Positions 22,990-33,675 are shown, counted from the stretch's first letter. The stretch is 64,000 nucleotides of DNA from Phylloscopus collybita (GCA_027886175.1 JAJNNQ010000024.1:124001-188000), one strand, 5' to 3'. Made by a program: numbers and translations. Notes: generated by a model not told the origin, from the letters alone.

Positions 22990-23840
22990 TCAGCCGGCAG
23001 GTGTTGGAGAAGCAGCCGGAGCAGAACCGTGCCCCGGGCCCCGGCCGAGCGGCTCCTCCCAGCCACGGTGCTCCAGCCCCGCCGGTTCCCAAGGGTGCGG
23101 CGGGTGAAGCCCCACAGGTGTGCGGAGACGGGGAAGGGGGAGCCGGGCGATGCTCTCCCCTGAGGGGTGCGGTGGCTTCAGGGGTGACGGAGCGGGGGCT
23201 TTGCACACCCGCGGGGGGTACGGGCGGTACCCGCGGGATGGGGGCACCAAGAGCGGCGGGATTTAGGGGGGGCCGGGGGTGGGCGCGGCACTCCCCGTGC
23301 CCCGGCCGCGACCCGGCACGAGGACAGACCGCCGCCGTTCTCCCGTGCGCGGTTCCCGGCAGAGCCCCGGTTGCCTGCGGCCGCAGCAGCACCGGAGCCC
23401 CACGCCGGCCGCAGCCGAAGCAGGAGCGGCAGCGCCGCGCTCGGCCCCAGGGACCGTCCCGGAGCGGCTCCTGCCGCCGGTGATGGCCCCGATCGGTACG
23501 TACCCTGCCGGCCGGGGGAGAGGCAGCACCGGGAGCAGCCGCTGGCTTGGGGTTCCGCACAGCGCTCCGAGCGCCGGTCCCGCCGCATCCGCAGAGGAGC
23601 ATGCGCACAGGGAGCGAGGGGGCGGCGGCTCCGCCGCAATTGAGGGGCGCGGGCGGGGCGGGGCCCCGGGGGGCGGGCCCGGCCCAGCTGTGATGGGCGG
23701 GACCTGCGCAGCTGCGCGCGGCCCCAGAGCGGCTGCGCGGGGCGGGGCCGCGGGGATTTAATCCACGGGGAGGGGAGCTGCGAGCCATTTGCCCCTCGGC
23801 GCTCGGAGCGGGAGGTGGCTGCCGCTCTTTCTCTCTGCCT
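22990..23840. promoter_or_regulatory. CpG island at the outer end of the left inverted-repeat arm
   Basis: This is a dense CpG island with GGGGCGGGGC boxes and a TATA-like GGATTTAATCC near 23,755. A splice-donor-like GATCG|GTACGT follows an ATG near 23,485. The outer end of the right arm (26,250-27,000, minus strand) carries the corresponding elements, so the two arms look like mirror-image promoters. No product is recognised. Confidence 0.5.
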
Positions 23841-23844
23841 CTTC

Positions 23845-24560
23845 TATACTTTTCTTTTCTGCTTTTCTTTCTCTGTACCTCTCCTTTCACCCCTCCCTTT
23901 CTCCCCTCCCCCACTCCCCACACCCTCCCCCCCCCCTACCCCCCCCCCTCCCTCTCCCCCCTAGCCCTCCCCTCCTTCCCCCCCCGGGGCCGCGGCCCCT
24001 CATCCCCCCTCTCCTTTCTCTACCCTCCCCTCCTCCCCCGGCCCTGTCACCCCCACTCCCCCTCTCTCCTCCCTCCCTTCCCTACTCCCCTCTTCTCCCT
24101 AGGTCCCCCGTCCTTCTCCCCCCCGGCCCTGTCGCCTCTCACTCCCCCTCTCTCCTCTTTCCCCCCCGCTCTCCCCCCTGGTCCACCCCTCCTTCCCCCC
24201 GGCCCCGTGGCCCCCCACTCCCCCTCCCTATCCCTCTACAAATGGCAGCCCTACCCTACCCTCTATCCTTCCCGTTCGCCTTTCATCTTCCTTCCCCCCA
24301 GTCCTGGCTCCCCCTGTCCCCTCTCCCTGCTCCCCTTCCCTCTCCCAGTTTCCCCCCACCTGCCTTCAACCCTCCTCTTCCTTCCTCCACCGTTCCTTCC
24401 CCCCACCCCGCCTCCGCCTGCCCCTTCTCCCTGCTGCCCTGCACAGCCCAACACCCCCACCTGCCCTCTGTCCTGGACTCACCCACCCCGACCCCCCCAT
24501 CTGCCGCCTGTTCCCATCCTCTGTCCTCCCCTCTCTTTCTTCTCCCGCAGCCGCGGGGCT
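23845..24560 (+). repeat. Polypyrimidine block in left arm
   Basis: About 700 bp are almost purely C and T on the plus strand, ending in TTCTTCTCCCGCAG like an extreme splice-acceptor tract. The mirror block at 25,890-26,250 is polypurine on the plus strand. Such tracts can form triplex (H-DNA). The long frame through it is a low-complexity Pro/Ser/Leu artefact. Confidence 0.85.
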
Positions 24561-24600
24561 GGGGGTGCCGGACAATAAATAAAGCCCAAGGGCCGGAGCC
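24550..24600 (+). terminator. Poly(A)-signal segment, left arm
   Basis: After the CCCGCAG acceptor-like end of the polypyrimidine block comes a short GC-rich segment with overlapping AATAAATAAA. The right arm has the same arrangement on the minus strand with AATAAA at about 25,857-25,862. The two would end convergent transcripts that run toward the centre. The segment differs by single-base indels between arms, so a conserved coding frame is unlikely. Confidence 0.45.
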
Positions 24601-24769
24601 CGGCGCCCCCTGCCCTCGCTGGAAACCCCCACACGGGGACAGCGCCGCTCGGCGCCCTGTCACCCCATTCAGTGCCCCACACCGCCGGGCCTCCGGCTTT
24701 CCCCACATCACCCTGGGGTGCCCCGGCGGGGTCGGGGCTGGGGTTGTTGGGGGAATCCCTCACTGGGGG

Positions 24770-25080
24770 AGGGGGGTCCCGGGGTCGGGGGGCTGCGGGT
24801 TGGGGGGCTCCCTTCTTGGGTGAGGGGGTCCCGGGGTGGGGGGGTTGAGGTTGGGGGGGGGCCCCTCCGAGGGGGGGTCCGGGGGGGGGTTGGGGGGCAG
24901 GGCCCCCTCCGGAGGAGGGGGTCCCTGGGGGGGGGGGTCGGGGCGGGCCCCCTCCGGAGGAGGGGGTCCCTGGGGGGGGTTGGGGGGGGCAGGGCCCCCT
25001 CCGGAGGAGGGGGTCCCTGGGGGGGGGTCAGGGTGGGCCCCCTCCGGAGGGGGGGGTCCGGGGGAGGGGGCGGGGCGGAG
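24770..25080 (+). repeat. G-rich tandem repeat in left arm
   Basis: Roughly four imperfect units of about 50-57 bp share GGGCCCCCTCCGGAGGAGG and GGGTCCCTGGGGGG. G runs of 7-10 make this strongly G-quadruplex prone. The mirror block is at about 25,440-25,680. Confidence 0.85.
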
Positions 25081-25225
25081 GGGGGCACTTCCCCCCTCCA
25101 GTCCCCGCCTCCTCTCCCGGATCCCCGCCTCCGGACGGGGCTCGCCCCGGCCCCCTCCCCGGGACCCCCTCCCCCGGACCGGGGCCCGGGGGGGGAGGGA
25201 GGGAGGGGGGCGGGTGGGGGGAGAA

Positions 25226-25284
25226 GCGGGGGACGTCACGTCACTCAGCAGTCCGAACAGACATGTCACCAAACAGAGAAACGG
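25226..25284. other. Spacer at the inverted-repeat centre
   Basis: About 60 bp of non-repeated sequence separate the arms. It carries GGACGTCACGTCACTCAG, which contains CRE-like (ACGTCA) and AP-1-like (TCACTCA) elements. A cruciform with this loop is possible on the sequence. Confidence 0.6.
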
Positions 25285-26439
25285 CCCCTCCCCTCCGGCC
25301 CCCCCACCCCGCCCGCCCGCCCCCCTCCCCCCGGGCCCCGGTCCGGGGGAGGGGGTCCCGGGGAGGGGGCCGGGGCGAGCCCCGTCCGGAGGCGGGGATC
25401 CGGGAGAGGAGGCGGGGACTGGAGGGGGGAAGTGCCCCCCTCCGCCCCGCCCCCTCCCCCGGACCCCCCCCTCCGGAGGGGGCCCACCCTGACCCCCCCC
25501 CAGGGACCCCCTCCTCCGGAGGGGGCCCTGCCCCCCTAACCCCCCCCAGGGACCCCCTCCTCCGGAGGGGGCCCTGCCCCCCTAACCCCCCACCCCCACC
25601 CCCCCAGGGACCCCCTCCTAATGAGGGGCCCCCCCCAAACCTCAACCCCCCCACCCCGGGACCCCCCTCCCCCAACGAGACCCCCCCGCCCCAGCCGCAG
25701 CCCCGACCCCGCCGGGGCACCCCAGCGTGATGTGGGGAAAGCCGCAGCCCCGGCGGTGTGGGGCGCTGTATGGGGTGACAGGGCGCCGGGCGGCGCTGTC
25801 CCCGTGTGGGGGCTTCCAGCGAGGGCGGGGGGCGCCGGGCTCCGGCCCTTGGGCTTTATTATCCGGCACCCCCGAGCCCCGCGGCTGCGGGAAAGAGGGA
25901 AAGGGGAGAAGCAGCAGGGGATGAGACGGGGTAGGGAGGGGAGTCGGAGTGTGGAGGGAAGCGGGAGGGGAAGGGAAAGAACGAGTGGGAGCAAAGAGAA
26001 AGGCTGGACAGAGGAGGGGGACAGGGGGAATAGAAGGAGCGGGGTAGGGAGAGAAGAGGAAGGAGCGGGGAGGGAAGAGGAAAAATAAGGGGAATAGGGG
26101 GAGGAGGAAGGGTAGATAAGGGTATAGGAGGGGAGGGCTGAAAGGTGAGGGAAAGGGGTCGGCTTTGGGGACGAGGGGGAAAGGGAGAGAAAGAAGGGGA
26201 ACACGGGGTGAAAGAAGGAGGGATAGAGGGAAGGAAAAGAGAAGCCGAAGCCCGTCATGTCCCGGGCTGCGGACCCCGGACAGCAACCACGCGCTCCAAC
26301 ACGCTCGCTCTGAGCAAATGGCGGCGGCGGTGACTGCGGGCGATTAAATCACCTCGGCCCCGCCCCGCGCAGGCGCCCTGAGTTCCCCGCGCAGGCGCTC
26401 TGGGTCCCCGCGCACCTGTGCCGGGCCCGGGACCCTCCC

Positions 26440-26530
26440 CCGGGACCGCCCGGGACCGCCCCCGGGACCGCCCCCGGGACCGCCCGGGACCACCCCCGGG
26501 ACCGCCCCCGGGACCGCCCCCGGGACAGCC
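26440..26530. repeat. CCCCCGGGACCG minisatellite
   Basis: About seven imperfect copies of CGGGACCGCCCC lie within the right arm's CpG island. No counterpart is seen in the left arm. Confidence 0.85.
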
Positions 26531-26609
26531 CAGTACCGCCCCCGACCGCCGCCGGCACCCGCCCTGCCCTGGGGCGGAACCATCGCTCCCGGCCCCGCCC
26601 CTCAGCCCC

Positions 26610-26673
26610 GAGCCGAGCCGAGCCGAGCCGAGCCGAGCCGAGCCGAGCCGAGCCGAGCCGAGCCGAGCCGAGC
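26610..26673. repeat. (GAGCC)n pentanucleotide microsatellite
   Basis: About 13 near-perfect copies of GAGCC occur. The same pentamer, as GGCTC, recurs loosely in the CpG island at 31.5-32.1 kb. Confidence 0.95.
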
Positions 26674-27049
26674 TCCGAACCCACGGAGCCCGCGGCGCTG
26701 AGGCGGGGCCGGGAATGGCACCGGGAGTTCCGCTTCGGGTCCTGCCCGTGCTGGCTGCGGATCCCCAGCGGAGCCGCCTCTCTCCCGGCGGGCGGGCTGT
26801 GGGTCTCGGGGCCGGAGGAGCGGGGCAGCGTTGGGGCCGGGATCGGCACCGGGATGACCGCGGGCGGCAGGAGCCGCTCCTGCTCCGCCTGCAGCCGGCG
26901 CTGCGCTGGGCTCCTGCCGGGGCCCGGGCACGGGAGGACGGCGGCGCCGAGTTCCTGGTGCTGATTGGGACCGGCTGGGGCGCGGGGGCCCCCCGTGCCG
27001 GCCCCGGGACCCCCCAAACCCCGCCGCTCCCCGCGGTGCCAGCGAATCT

Positions 27050-30000
27050 CTTTTCCAGCGTAGGCAGAGAATTCTTTATGAGAAAACTCAAAACTCAAAA
27101 TACGGGGTCTGAGGGGAGAGATTCTGGTCTAAGTTCAAAATGCATTGGGAAAATTAAATTGGGAAAAATAAATCCGTGGAGCAGCTCATTTCCTCTCTCA
27201 CATTGGCTTCTGTGTGATCGTCTGTGATCACACAGCTGCTCTGTGAGCTGCTGCTCTGGTGAGATTTTCCACCTGTGGGGCTATAATGACCTGCCAGGTT
27301 CTAAGCACCACAGAAAATAAGGGGAGAACTCCCTGGATCAGGCAGTGGAGCCTCTCAGTAGTGTCCCAAAGGGCCAGCAGTGCCAGCGAATCTCTGGCTG
27401 GAATTTGAGGGGTCCCAGCCCAGCCCCTCGGAAGCGTTCCCTGGAGCTGACACTTCCCAGCATCCCTGACCAGGGTTTGGGGGTCCCAGCACAGGCCCCC
27501 TGGCACATCCCGCTGCTTCTCCAAGTCCCACTTAACCAGGATGATTTTGTGGGGGTAGGAGCACCCAAAGGCAGCAGAACTGGCCTTAACCACCTTTTGG
27601 GGATCTCTCCTCTTTCTTCGTCACCAAATCCCCGCTGTCAAAACCCAGCCCGAGGCTCAGCTCCCCATCCCCTCAATCTCTCCAAGGAACTGGGCTTGGA
27701 CTTCCCGATCCAGCGGGGCAGAGATGCTGTTTGTCCTTATTGTATATCCTAATGGCAGTAATTGCTTAAGAAATAATTGAAAGACATTAAAGGAATGAAG
27801 AGAAATTAAATCAGAGCTGCCAGCTCCAAGGGCTATCCAAGGGAAGCTCAAAGCCATTCTCAGTGATTTGCTTATTATTTGCTTATTTAACCAACTCAAA
27901 GTAATTAACACCACATTGATACAGCAGGATTCTTTTTAATTGAGTTATAGATAAATATTGCAGACTGTAGAAATCCTTCTAAGCCCAGAAACTCTTAGAA
28001 GAGCTATACAGGGCACAGCTGCAGAGAGAGTCTTGGGATTCAGGGGAAAAAACCCCAAAGTTCTCAGTCTTTAGCATCTTCCACGATGTCGTCACTGACA
28101 GCAGACACGGAGAGCCAGAGATTTTGCACATCCTGGTCTCACCTCAGCCTTCCAGCAGCTACAGTCTGCAAGGAGAGAGAAGAAAATGGGTCAGAATGGA
28201 CAGCCTCCTTCCAGAAAACCATCATCATTCACAAAGCATTGAGCAGAGCTGTAAGACCTTCCCCAAAGGTTCCTGTCCCTGCACACTGAGGGCTCTAAGC
28301 TGAAGCACACGCCACGGGGCAGACTATGGAAAGCCCAGAAATAAAGGCTTTCTCGGTCAATGCCATAAAACATTCCAAAATCAGGCTCCTGGGATGCGAC
28401 CCTCACTTCCCTCACCTTCCAACATCCAGAATGAGGTCTATTGCTGTTGAGCAGCCTTCAAAAACTTGTCAGAGCAGAAAGTGCCTCACAAATGACACCG
28501 GAGTAATGTAAGCTCCTCTGGCAGGTATGTCAGTAACAAACTCTTTGAGTTACCTGAACAGAAAAAATAACCAGGGAAACATACTTGGTTACACACAGAA
28601 TCTGACAACACAAAGAGCACGTGTGGACGTCAGAAAGGGCTCAGCTCTGATCTCACACCAATTGATCCTCTCCTTGCTACTTTCATACTCTGAAAGCTCA
28701 TTCACTGTCCACACAGTAACTCTCTGCAGCCTTGCTAAGTGTCAGAGCTTTCTACCATGCTGTAAGGAAGGAATAACAGTCATTCAGAAGAAAACTAAAG
28801 GAAGCATCTTTCCCCATCTCTTTTCTAAAATAATAATAATAATAAAAAAACACAAAACAATTCAGCTTTTGCTGGACAACCTTCAGCTTCCACAACCAAC
28901 CTCCTTGTGCTATTTACTCCCAACTCTCCCCACCTGCAAAACACTCACTGGATTTATCATGATTAGTTTATGATTACTATTTGGAGACAAAGTTACAGCA
29001 AAAGCATTAAGTCCATTGGCACAAAGGGCAGAAGAAACGTGACTAAAAGTTCAGTCAAGATCTGGAGAAGTGAATCAGAACTAACTAGAAACAACATATC
29101 AAATTACTGAGACAGAAATAGGAAGCTCATGCTGTGAGCAGAAAAGAAGCAGAAAACGCTAATTACCATGGAAATTGAAGGGAAAGTTACTGAAAACCTT
29201 GCATAACACGAGACACCAATTACAGGAAGCAGTCCAGTACATGCTACAATGCACTGAATTGCTCTGGGTGAAATAAGCTGTTCTGCAGAAACTATGGAAG
29301 CAGATTAAGGTTTCACAGAAGTGATTTAAATGAAGAAGGATGTAAGGTTAAATCTCACCCTTTGCAGCACCTCTTTGCAGCAAGACAGCTCGACTTCCAA
29401 GAGTTAGCGGTTCCTCATGAAACAAGAGCTTGCTTTTCCAGGGTTCCTAGAACAGAGCTGAGATGGCACAGTTTAGATCATGCACTTCCCACTCCCAAGC
29501 CAAAAATCCAAGTAGTGCACTCCTTCAGAACCCCGAGAGACAGCCGTGGATTCTGGGGCTACAGGATACAGTGAAAAATTGCACCGAGACACCACGAACA
29601 GTGCAGCCCTGGCTGGGAGAGGCAGCATTACTCTGCGAGAACATCCACAGCAATACAGCAAAACAAATGGGAACTTCAGAAAAAAACAGAGACATGAAAA
29701 CCAGTCCAGATGAACAACCACTGTCTCTTAGAAAAATGCTTGTACATTGTTCTAATTCTGGCGTGGGGCCTTAACTCAGGATACAGTCCTTGAAGAATAT
29801 TTGAAGACCACTTATAAGTGCCAGACACCAACTACACCCAAGCACACTTTCATTTTCTAGACAGATTTTAAGACAGCTGAGTGAGAGTCTCAAGCACATA
29901 CTCACTTGGAAGATTTGCCTTTGCCCACCTCAGCAAGGACAGAGCAGATGTGGCCAGTACAAGTCAGAGCCACCCCAAGTTCTGCCTGAGCCCCTCTGGC

Positions 30001-30380
30001 CACGCTTGCTGCTGATAATGCTGACCCCTGCCAGGCTCCAGCCAGGCCTGTTTGGTGCTTGGATTGTGCACTCTTCTGATCAAACGGGAAGGAACCCTCC
30101 TGTGCCCTGCACCTGCTGACATTGTCTTGGCTGGAATGCAATTTTTCAGACAAAAGGCAGACCCGGCTGTTTTGTTTGGTTGGTTTTTCCCTAGGATTTG
30201 CCATACACGGGCGATGTTCCTCACAACCGAGCATTACAGCAGCAATACAGAAAACCACTCTGGGACAGAGCAGCAGAGGAAGCTACTTCCAAACTTGCCA
30301 GAGATATAACAGGAGCACCCTCAGAGCGATACCTGGTGAGTGAAGGTGAGCTGGCAGGCTGACCCATAAACATTCTGCGT
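27050..30380. other. Anonymous stretch, downstream of or within the MIS18A-like gene
   Basis: More than 3 kb contain no exon I can identify with confidence. The C-terminal coiled-coil exon of MIS18A would be expected here on the minus strand if the gene were complete, but I did not find it. A 110-bp segment at 28,749 is repeated at 30,496. Confidence 0.35.
28749..28860. repeat. Short direct repeat, copy 1
   Basis: About 110 bp starting TTTCTACCATGCTGTAAGG and ending in (AAT)n and CACAAAACA recur at 30,496-30,607 with roughly one substitution. This is a recent local duplication with a 1.75-kb spacing. Confidence 0.9.
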
Positions 30381-30388
30381 TTACCTTT

Positions 30389-30455
30389 CAACAGAGTCAA
30401 TACCAAACAGAACAAATCTCTCTTGTAGTCGAGATGCCTTCAGGTGCACCTGGAG
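30389..30455 (-). pseudogene. MIS18A: MIS18A-like internal exon (candidate)
   Basis: On the minus strand a frame reads ASRLQERFVLFGIDSVER and meets a donor (GAAAG|GTAAAC). This loosely matches the MIS18A segment with L-D-Y-K-R-D-L-F-C-L and a following [VI]-[DE]-[SA]-[VI]-E. The match is partial (the YKRDLFC core is altered), which fits a decayed exon or a chance resemblance. Its position left of the exon at 31.35 kb, across an intron holding a CR1, is right for the gene. MIS18A is part of the Mis18 complex that licenses CENP-A loading at centromeres. Confidence 0.35.
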
Positions 30456-30495
30456 ATGCTGCCAAGTATCCTTGAGCAGCCAGAGCAGAACAGGG

Positions 30496-30607
30496 TTTCT
30501 ACCATGCTGTAAGGAAGGAATAACAGTCATTCAGAAGAAAACTAAAGGAAGCATCTTTCCCCATCTATTTTCTAAAATAATAATAATAATAAAAAAACAC
30601 AAAACAA
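30496..30607. repeat. Short direct repeat, copy 2
   Basis: This is the second copy of the 28,749-28,860 segment, next to the MIS18A-like candidate exon. It is followed by an A-rich tract. Confidence 0.9.
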
Positions 30608-30782
30608 AACAAACAAAAAATCGACCAAAAAAAACCCCCCACCAATAAACCCCCATGCATTAGAACATTGTCAAGCATTCATTCTTGCTTTACACAGTGT
30701 AAATGATGAGCACTCATCTTTCAGCCCGATTTTGCAACAGCTCCTCAAGCTGACTGACCTCAGCAAGAGTGATCAGAATCAC

Positions 30783-31050
30783 TAAATTGTGGAGGGGACC
30801 CTAAAGCTCATCCCATTCCACCCCCCGCCCTGGGCAGGGGCACCTTCCACCCCCGTCCAGCCTGGCCTTGGGACACTGCCGCGGATCCAGGGGCAGCCAC
30901 AGCTTGTCTGGGCACCCTGTGCCAGGGCCCCACCACCCTCACAGGGAAACATTTCTTCCTGATATTTAATCGAAACTTGCCTCCCTTGATCCTAGGGCCG
31001 TTCCCCTTGTCCATCGCCCCGTGTCCTTGTGAGAAATCCCTCTCCCTTAG
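30783..31050 (-). mobile_element. CR1 LINE 3'-end fragment, antisense
   Basis: On the plus strand this reads as the reverse complement of an avian CR1 3' region, with GCTCATCCCATTCCACC, GGCACCTTCCACC, CAGCCTGGCCTTGG, ACATTTCTTCCTGATAT and CCCTTGTCCATCGCCCC. It is a 5'-truncated copy in the presumed MIS18A intron. Confidence 0.85.
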
Positions 31051-31348
31051 GCCACGAGCGCCTTGTACAGAGCACCCCAAGGACGTGTTCCAGCGGCTCT
31101 CGGGGGCACACGAGGGCTCCGGGCCCTTTCCCGGCCTTGTCCTCAGCGCCTTCCCCGGGAACCCCCGACTACCCCGGGGCTGTGTCCGGCCGGCATCGGC
31201 CCTCACCATCCGCACTCTCCGGGGAGCTTGGAGACCTTCTGCTCCGGGCCCCCAGGGGGACGGAGGGAGGGAGGGAGGGAGGGAGGGAGCGCGGGGACGC
31301 GGGGCTGGCAGCGCTGGCACTCACCGCTCTCTCCTCAGCATTGCTCAC

Positions 31349-31570
31349 CCAGCTCCAGGCGCCGCCCCCGGGCCGCCTGCAGCCGGCGCACACGAACACC
31401 GCGGGCACGGGGGCCGCGTCCGCCCGCCGCTCTCGCTGCTGCCGCTCGGCCCGGCCGCCGCCCGGCTCCAGCAGCGGCAGCGAGCGCTCCAGCTCCGGGC
31501 ACAGCGGCACCGTGTCCCGCCAGCCCCCGGGGGAGCGGCAGCTGAACAGCTGAACTCAGCCATTTTCGGC
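31349..31570 (-). pseudogene. MIS18A: MIS18A-like first coding exon
   Basis: The minus strand gives [20 protein letters not shown], then GGGAWSW, followed by a donor (TGG|GTGAGC at 31,343-31,348). This matches the start of the MIS18A Mis18/Yippee-like zinc domain, where human has VFLCSGCRRP and LSW. The first CxxC of the zinc site is present (C-A-G-C). The matching frame, read 5'-ward, runs through [14 protein letters not shown] but has no ATG before a TGA. An ATG ([11 protein letters not shown]) exists just upstream in another frame. So either a one-base frameshift has separated start and domain, or a different start is used. The missing downstream exons favour a decayed gene. Confidence 0.6.
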
Positions 31571-31587
31571 TCTTCGGCTATGCTCGG

Positions 31588-31820
31588 CTGTTCCCGGCAC
31601 ACCTCGGCTATTTCCGGATGCCGTCGTTCAGATTCGGCTCTTCGGGGAAGTCCGGCTCTGTTCGGCTGTTCCCGGCACACCTCGGCTATTTCCGGATGCC
31701 GTCGTTCAGATTCGGCTCTTCGGGGAAGCTCGGCTCTGTTCGGCTGTTCCCGGCACACCTCGGCTATTTCCGGATGCCGTCGTTCAGATTCGGCTCTTCG
31801 GGGAAGCTCGGCTCTGTTCG
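31588..31820. repeat. 78-bp tandem repeat, 3 copies
   Basis: CTGTTCCCGGCACACCTCGG starts at 31,588, 31,666 and 31,744, giving an exact 78-bp period. Each unit contains TTTCCGG (ETS-like) and GGATGCCGTCG. The array sits immediately upstream of the MIS18A-like exon on its strand, so it may be a promoter repeat. Confidence 0.9.
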
Positions 31821-32130
31821 GCTGCGCTCGGTGCCGCTCGCTGCGCTGCGCTCCGCCCAGCTCAGCTCGGCTCGGCTCCCTGAGGGGCGGGGCCAAGGCA
31901 CCGCGGGCGCCGCCGGTTCGCGTTCCCCCCGCAGAGCGGCGTTTGCTCGGTGTTTCCCTGCTGCCCAGCCTGCCAGCCACCGCACGGACACGGACGGGAG
32001 CGGGGGGCGGGCAGGAGCTCGTTAGGCAGTGAGCGCACTCGCGCTAATTAATGGGCACGAGAGCAGGCGGCTGGTTCGGCTGAGCTCGGCTCGGTTCGGT
32101 GCGGTTCGGCCGAAGTCGGCTAGATACGGC

Positions 32131-33024
32131 TCACAGACTTCCTGATGTCAGCCCTTAGGAATTCTACATGGCACAAACTGTAGCCTCTAAAGGGCCTGGG
32201 GGGGGGGTTAAAGAAATAAAACCTTTGACTCAAGTCTTGGTACAGAGCCGATGGCTCCGTTAGGACAACAACATTTACATGCAGAAGCAATTCCCTCATT
32301 TGCCTCTCATTTTTATTTACCCCATGCCCAAAATTCAATACCCAGCACAAGGAATGTGCAGTTCTGGTTTTCCCCTGTACAGTACTTGTACAAAGGACCT
32401 GGGCACAGCACGCAGTCGTGAGTCAATTGACTAAATCCTGGTTTACATTTCAGAGGTTCTTGTTCTGGCACTGCCTGTTTGCAGATCTGGGCTGGCATGT
32501 TCAACGACCCTCGTGGCCGCATTCACGAACAATTTATCAGATTTCAGAGGTAATTCCCAGTAAAACTCACGTATAATCAATAAGCAGAAACTCCTTTGGG
32601 GTTTAGTTCCATCTCTCACCTGTCCCAAGTGGAGGGAAAAGGGGAGGGCTTTTGTCACACATCACAGTTGCAGCAAAGTCACAGTGACATAAAAATGTGA
32701 CAGAAGAAGGAAAGAAAACCAGAGTCAACTTTTATATAAATATAATTAGTGAAGATGATGTAGTTCAAAGCAGAATTAACAATGAAATCAGCCATTTTCT
32801 CTTCTTGTTAACTAAGTCAGAGAAATATGGATCAACTACGTATTTCATAGAATACATACAAATAGAGAAAACGTAATTTACAAGTGTGAGTATATAATTA
32901 ACGTCATACTGCGTGGTTCAAAACTTTCATTAGAAAACAATCACTGTTCATTGCACTGTGCATTAAAATAACTTCTACATAACAGCAAAAAAAGTGAAAT
33001 ACTCTATTTTCAAAATGGTCTTAC
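32131..33024. other. AT-rich stretch without recognised features
   Basis: No exon or repeat family is recognised. It separates the MIS18A-like CpG island from the SYCP1-like exons and must contain the junction between sequences of different origin. Confidence 0.4.
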
Positions 33025-33128
33025 GCCTCTTGGTCAAGACCTGTTTTCAGAGTCAAGGGGTGGTTTATATAACCTTGTTCCTTTTCAGCTGTACTGGTCA
33101 GCTGTGCTTTCAAATCATGGATTTCTTT
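33025..33128 (-). pseudogene. SYCP1: SYCP1-like exon 9 of 9
   Basis: An acceptor (CTTTCGCAG) leads into KEIHDLKAQLTSTAEKEQGY and then LTLKTGLDQEA with donor GGC|GTAAGA. SYCP1 has K-E-V-H-D-L-E-I-Q-L-T and D-L-K-T-E-L. This is the last SYCP1 exon I can find. The exons coding for the rest of the coil and the DNA-binding tail are absent. Confidence 0.75.
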
Positions 33129-33675
33129 CTGCGAAAGGAGGAGTTTTGAGTGCCCATGTGTAAACTACAGCTCACGGAGGTTATCAGACATGCTCTAACA
33201 GCGCAAGGCTTTCAGAAGAACCAAACGACATCCACGGCACGGATTATCCAGACTGAAGCTTTACATCTCTCTGGTGGCGTATGGAAGTGGTGTGAGACAG
33301 TGAACTCTGACACCAGTGCTGCACACGTCCGCTGCTGTGAGTTTAATCACCCAGCCTGCAAAACTACTGAAATCAGATTCCTTGGACATCATTTTAAATA
33401 AAGACATTTACTTTATTTTCATTATGATTTTACTTTATTCATCTAAATAAGAAGGACTTCATGGGCTTTTACCATATTCATCTCAATAAAAAGGACTAAA
33501 GAAACATCAGAGAAATCCAGCTCTATCCAGTAGAACAGAAAGGCAATCAGCAGGGCTGTGTCTTCACCCTCAGTGCAGGGTGGGACACTGCTCTGTTTCT
33601 TACGTACTTGTACACAAGTTATCATGTGTAACTTCAATATTTGTAAAAATGTGTTACCATTGCCCTACTCCAGAC

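Larger units (their letters stand above)
23330..25225 (+). repeat. Left arm of large inverted repeat
   Basis: In order the arm holds a promoter-like CpG island, a ~700-bp polypyrimidine block (23,840-24,560), a segment GCCGCGGGGCTGGGGG with AATAAATAAA (about 24,550-24,590), and a G-rich repeat block (24,770-25,080). Each is found in reverse complement and mirror order in 25,285-26,980. Similarity is highest near the centre and at 24,550-24,730 versus 25,690-25,890, and weaker outward. Confidence 0.85.
25285..26980 (-). repeat. Right arm of large inverted repeat
   Basis: This is the reverse complement of the left arm, with the same order of blocks on the minus strand: promoter-like island (26,250-27,000), polypyrimidine tract (plus-strand polypurine, 25,890-26,250), poly(A)-signal segment and G-rich repeat. 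It also carries private insertions, such as the GAGCC microsatellite at 26,610. Confidence 0.85.
31170..32130. promoter_or_regulatory. CpG island at the MIS18A-like 5' end
   Basis: High CpG density surrounds the MIS18A-like first exon. A (GGGA)n run lies near 31,262-31,288, a 78-bp tandem repeat at 31,588-31,820, and scattered CGGCT repeats run to about 32,130. The island fits the minus-strand promoter of the exon at 31,349. Confidence 0.6.

Noticed and set aside
23789..25730. Long Pro/Gly/Arg-rich open frames in the inverted repeat
   Set aside because: They follow pyrimidine, purine or G/C low-complexity tracts on both strands and have no conserved segment.
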